Source: UBA8437 sp963694825 (GTDB taxonomy: Bacteria > Planctomycetota > Planctomycetia > Planctomycetales > Planctomycetaceae). From it: a stretch of 8,043 nt of DNA. The DNA lies in NCBI GenBank assembly GCA_963694825.1, contig CAVOEV010000223.1:1-8043 (forward strand). Reading direction: 5' to 3'. The stretch's first letter is position 1; every line of letters starts with the position of its first letter. A program made the position numbers and the translations under genes. The notes below the pieces were generated by a model. It was given only the letters and a program-made list of their open reading frames with translations, did no database searches and was not told the origin of the DNA. This document shows, one piece after another, positions 6,974 through 8,043 of the stretch.

Positions 6974-7028
6974 CGCCAGCTACGCCGCGCCAGCTACGTC
7001 GCCGACGGCTACGTCGCCGCCGGCTGCG
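6974..7028. repeat. Degenerate 15-16-nt tandem repeat at the lptB 3' end
   Basis: On the plus strand the units run approximately GCCAGCTACGCCGC, GCCAGCTACGTCGCCGA, CGGCTACGTCGCCGC and CGGCTGCGG. The core GCTACGTCGCCG occurs twice exactly. The repeat overlaps the lptB stop codon and encodes the GDVAVGDVAGAA tail, so it has probably lengthened the protein by unit duplication. Confidence 0.6.
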
Positions 7029-7744
7029 GTTGTCGGACGTCCGAAGTAGATTTCCTGAGCCCGTGTATCGGCGAGCACGTCTGCGGGTGTTCCGCTGACC
7101 AGCACTTTGCCCTGGTAGACGATGTACGCTCGATCGATCACTTCGAGAGTTTCTTGTTCACGGTGGTCGGTCAGCAGGATCGAGATGCCTTGATCGCGGA
7201 GCCTGGCGATGATGTTCTGGATCGTGTTGATGGTCACCGGATCGATACCGGCGAAGGGTTCATCGAGCAGGATCAGTTTGGGTTGGCTGGCCAGGCAGCG
7301 AGCGATTTCGAGGCGTCGTCGTTCACCTCCGGAGAGGGTCGAGGCAATCTGAGCGTGTCGATCGGCGATACCGAACTGGTCGAGCAGATCTCCGATTCGC
7401 CGTTTTCGATCGGCACGTTTGACTCCGAGAAACTCGAGGACGACCTGCAGGTTCTGAGCAACAGTCAGCTTGCCGAAGACACTTTCGTCCTGGGGCAGAT
7501 ATCCCAGCCCCAGTCGAGCTCTGCGGTAAAGCGGCCAGTGGGTGACGTCGGTGCCATCGAGGAAGACCTGTCCCTTGGTGGGCGTGACGAGTCCGCAGGT
7601 GATGCGAAAGGAGGTGGTTTTCCCGGCACCGTTGGGTCCGAGCAAGCCGACGATTTCTCCGGTTTCGACAACAAAATCGACACCATCGACGGCCCGTTTT
7701 CCAGGGTAGTCCTTGACCAGGCCTCGGCACTCCAGCAGTGGCAT
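6980..7744 (-). CDS. lptB: LPS export ABC transporter ATP-binding protein, LptB-like
   Basis: This 254-aa ABC ATPase starts at the ATG complementary to 7742-7744. It shows Walker A GPNGAGKTT (36-44), a Q-loop LPQDESVF with Gln85, the signature LSGGE (137-141), Walker B LILLDEP (157-163) and the switch His194 in LTDHREQETL. The Q-loop context and the stretch RAYIVYQGKVLVSGTP are characteristic of LptB rather than of generic ABC ATPases. In the known system LptB drives LptFG to extract lipopolysaccharide from the inner membrane toward LptC/A/D. No LptF/G/A/C gene is visible here. The last 16 residues or so (after YFGRP) form an Ala/Gly/Val/Asp tail absent from compact LptB proteins. The gene follows the signal peptidase gene by 42 nt on the same strand, so they probably share a transcript. 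Confidence 0.9.
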   Translation of the reverse strand: MPLLECRGLVKDYPGKRAVDGVDFVVETGEIVGLLGPNGAGKTTSFRITCGLVTPTKGQVFLDGTDVTHWPLYRRARLGLGYLPQDESVFGKLTVAQNLQVVLEFLGVKRADRKRRIGDLLDQFGIADRHAQIASTLSGGERRRLEIARCLASQPKLILLDEPFAGIDPVTINTIQNIIARLRDQGISILLTDHREQETLEVIDRAYIVYQGKVLVSGTPADVLADTRAQEIYFGRPTTAAGGDVAVGDVAGAA

Positions 7745-7752
7745 GTCTTGGG

Positions 7753-7759
7753 TCCTCCC
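7753..7759 (-). promoter_or_regulatory. Shine-Dalgarno sequence for lptB
   Basis: On the minus strand the bases read GGGAGGA and end 8 nt before the lptB ATG (7744-7742). This supports that start and separate initiation from the upstream signal peptidase gene. Confidence 0.75.
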
Positions 7760-7786
7760 TGACCCGAGTTCAATTTCAACGGCCGT

Positions 7787-8043
7787 CTAGCGAATCCGTT
7801 TCATGCGTTGGAACTGAGGATAGAACGGAACGCGGAACTGGGGGTAGTTCGAAAGTGCAGGTTGTCGAGTCTCGACATCGATCTGAGCGTGGTAGAACCA
7901 GCGATTGAGTATCGGCAGACGTCTCAGCATCGATTCCCCACTGCCGGGGAAGCCCTGTCCGTCATTGAAAAACGGAAGTCCGTGTGGCCAGTAGATGTAG
8001 AAGGCCTTGCCGACGAGTGCCTTTCGAGGCACCGCGTGTCGCC
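7787..8043 (-). CDS. lepB: Signal peptidase I, C-terminal fragment (5' end outside window)
   Basis: The frame is open from the window edge to the TAG complementary to 7787-7789, giving about 85 codons. The sequence HAVPRKALVGKAFYIYWPHG matches the conserved block late in signal peptidase I, where VP-x-x-x-x-VGKAF follows the catalytic domain, and the WPHG ending is seen in planctomycete members. The tail ends in FYPQFQRMKRIR. The catalytic Ser and Lys and the membrane anchor lie outside the window, so activity cannot be judged. The GTG at 8032 is an internal Val of the conserved VPR and should not be taken as the start. The enzyme cleaves signal peptides at the outer face of the inner membrane. 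It lies 42 nt upstream of lptB on the same strand. Confidence 0.82.
   Translation of the reverse strand, partial: RHAVPRKALVGKAFYIYWPHGLPFFNDGQGFPGSGESMLRRLPILNRWFYHAQIDVETRQPALSNYPQFRVPFYPQFQRMKRIR

Noticed and set aside
7154..7762. 202-codon plus-strand frame opposite lptB
   Set aside because: It mirrors the lptB codons; lptB has every ABC motif and a good ribosome binding site, while this frame has neither domain nor start signal.
1..8043. tRNA, rRNA, CRISPR, insertion sequence, phage, defence or toxin-antitoxin genes
   Set aside because: I scanned for TPsiC-like arms, regular spaced repeats, terminal inverted repeats and the relevant protein motifs and saw none.

Overview
The window is most likely chromosomal DNA from a planctomycete, probably of the Pirellulaceae (Rhodopirellula-like) group. 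This rests on recognising protein families rather than on a database search. The clues are a very large alpha-2-macroglobulin-like protein, a Hal2-type nucleotidase next to an SLC13/RCK permease, a protein resembling the planctomycete-typical DUF6677 family with a small membrane protein behind it, and a signal peptidase I with the WPHG-type C-terminus seen in that phylum. The DNA is G+C-rich, and the genes are closely packed with no sign of mobile DNA.

Layout. Nucleotides 1-2835 (+) hold the C-terminal part of an alpha-2-macroglobulin-like protein. Its 5' end lies outside the window, and it carries an intact Cys-Thr-Glu-Gln thioester motif. A short hairpin and a possible promoter fill the 60-nt gap to a 331-aa Hal2/CysQ-type 3'(2'),5'-bisphosphate nucleotidase (2896-3891, +). 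That gene overlaps by 11 nt a 608-aa SLC13-family permease with two internal RCK-C domains (3881-5707, +). After about 100 nt comes a DUF6677-like membrane protein (5808-6740, +), followed, with a good ribosome binding site, by a 60-aa two-helix membrane protein (6779-6961, +). Only 18 nt separate this from the convergent minus-strand pair: an LptB-like ABC ATPase (6980-7744, -) and, upstream of it, the C-terminus of signal peptidase I (7787-8043, -), which is cut by the window end.

How the genes may work together. The nucleotidase and permease form a plausible sulfur unit: uptake of sulfate or another anion, and removal of the by-product PAP made during sulfate activation. The flanking genes concern the envelope: a protease-trapping macroglobulin, the LPS-transport ATPase, the leader peptidase, and two membrane proteins of unknown function. 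I found no RNA gene, CRISPR array, insertion sequence, phage gene, toxin-antitoxin pair or recognisable defence system. The most interesting points are the altered second substrate-binding loop of the permease (Thr-Ala-Lys where Thr-Asn-Asn is usual), the thioester macroglobulin with its bait-like segment and no penicillin-binding protein visible beside it, and the uncharacterised DUF6677/small membrane protein pair. No clearly new system is evident.
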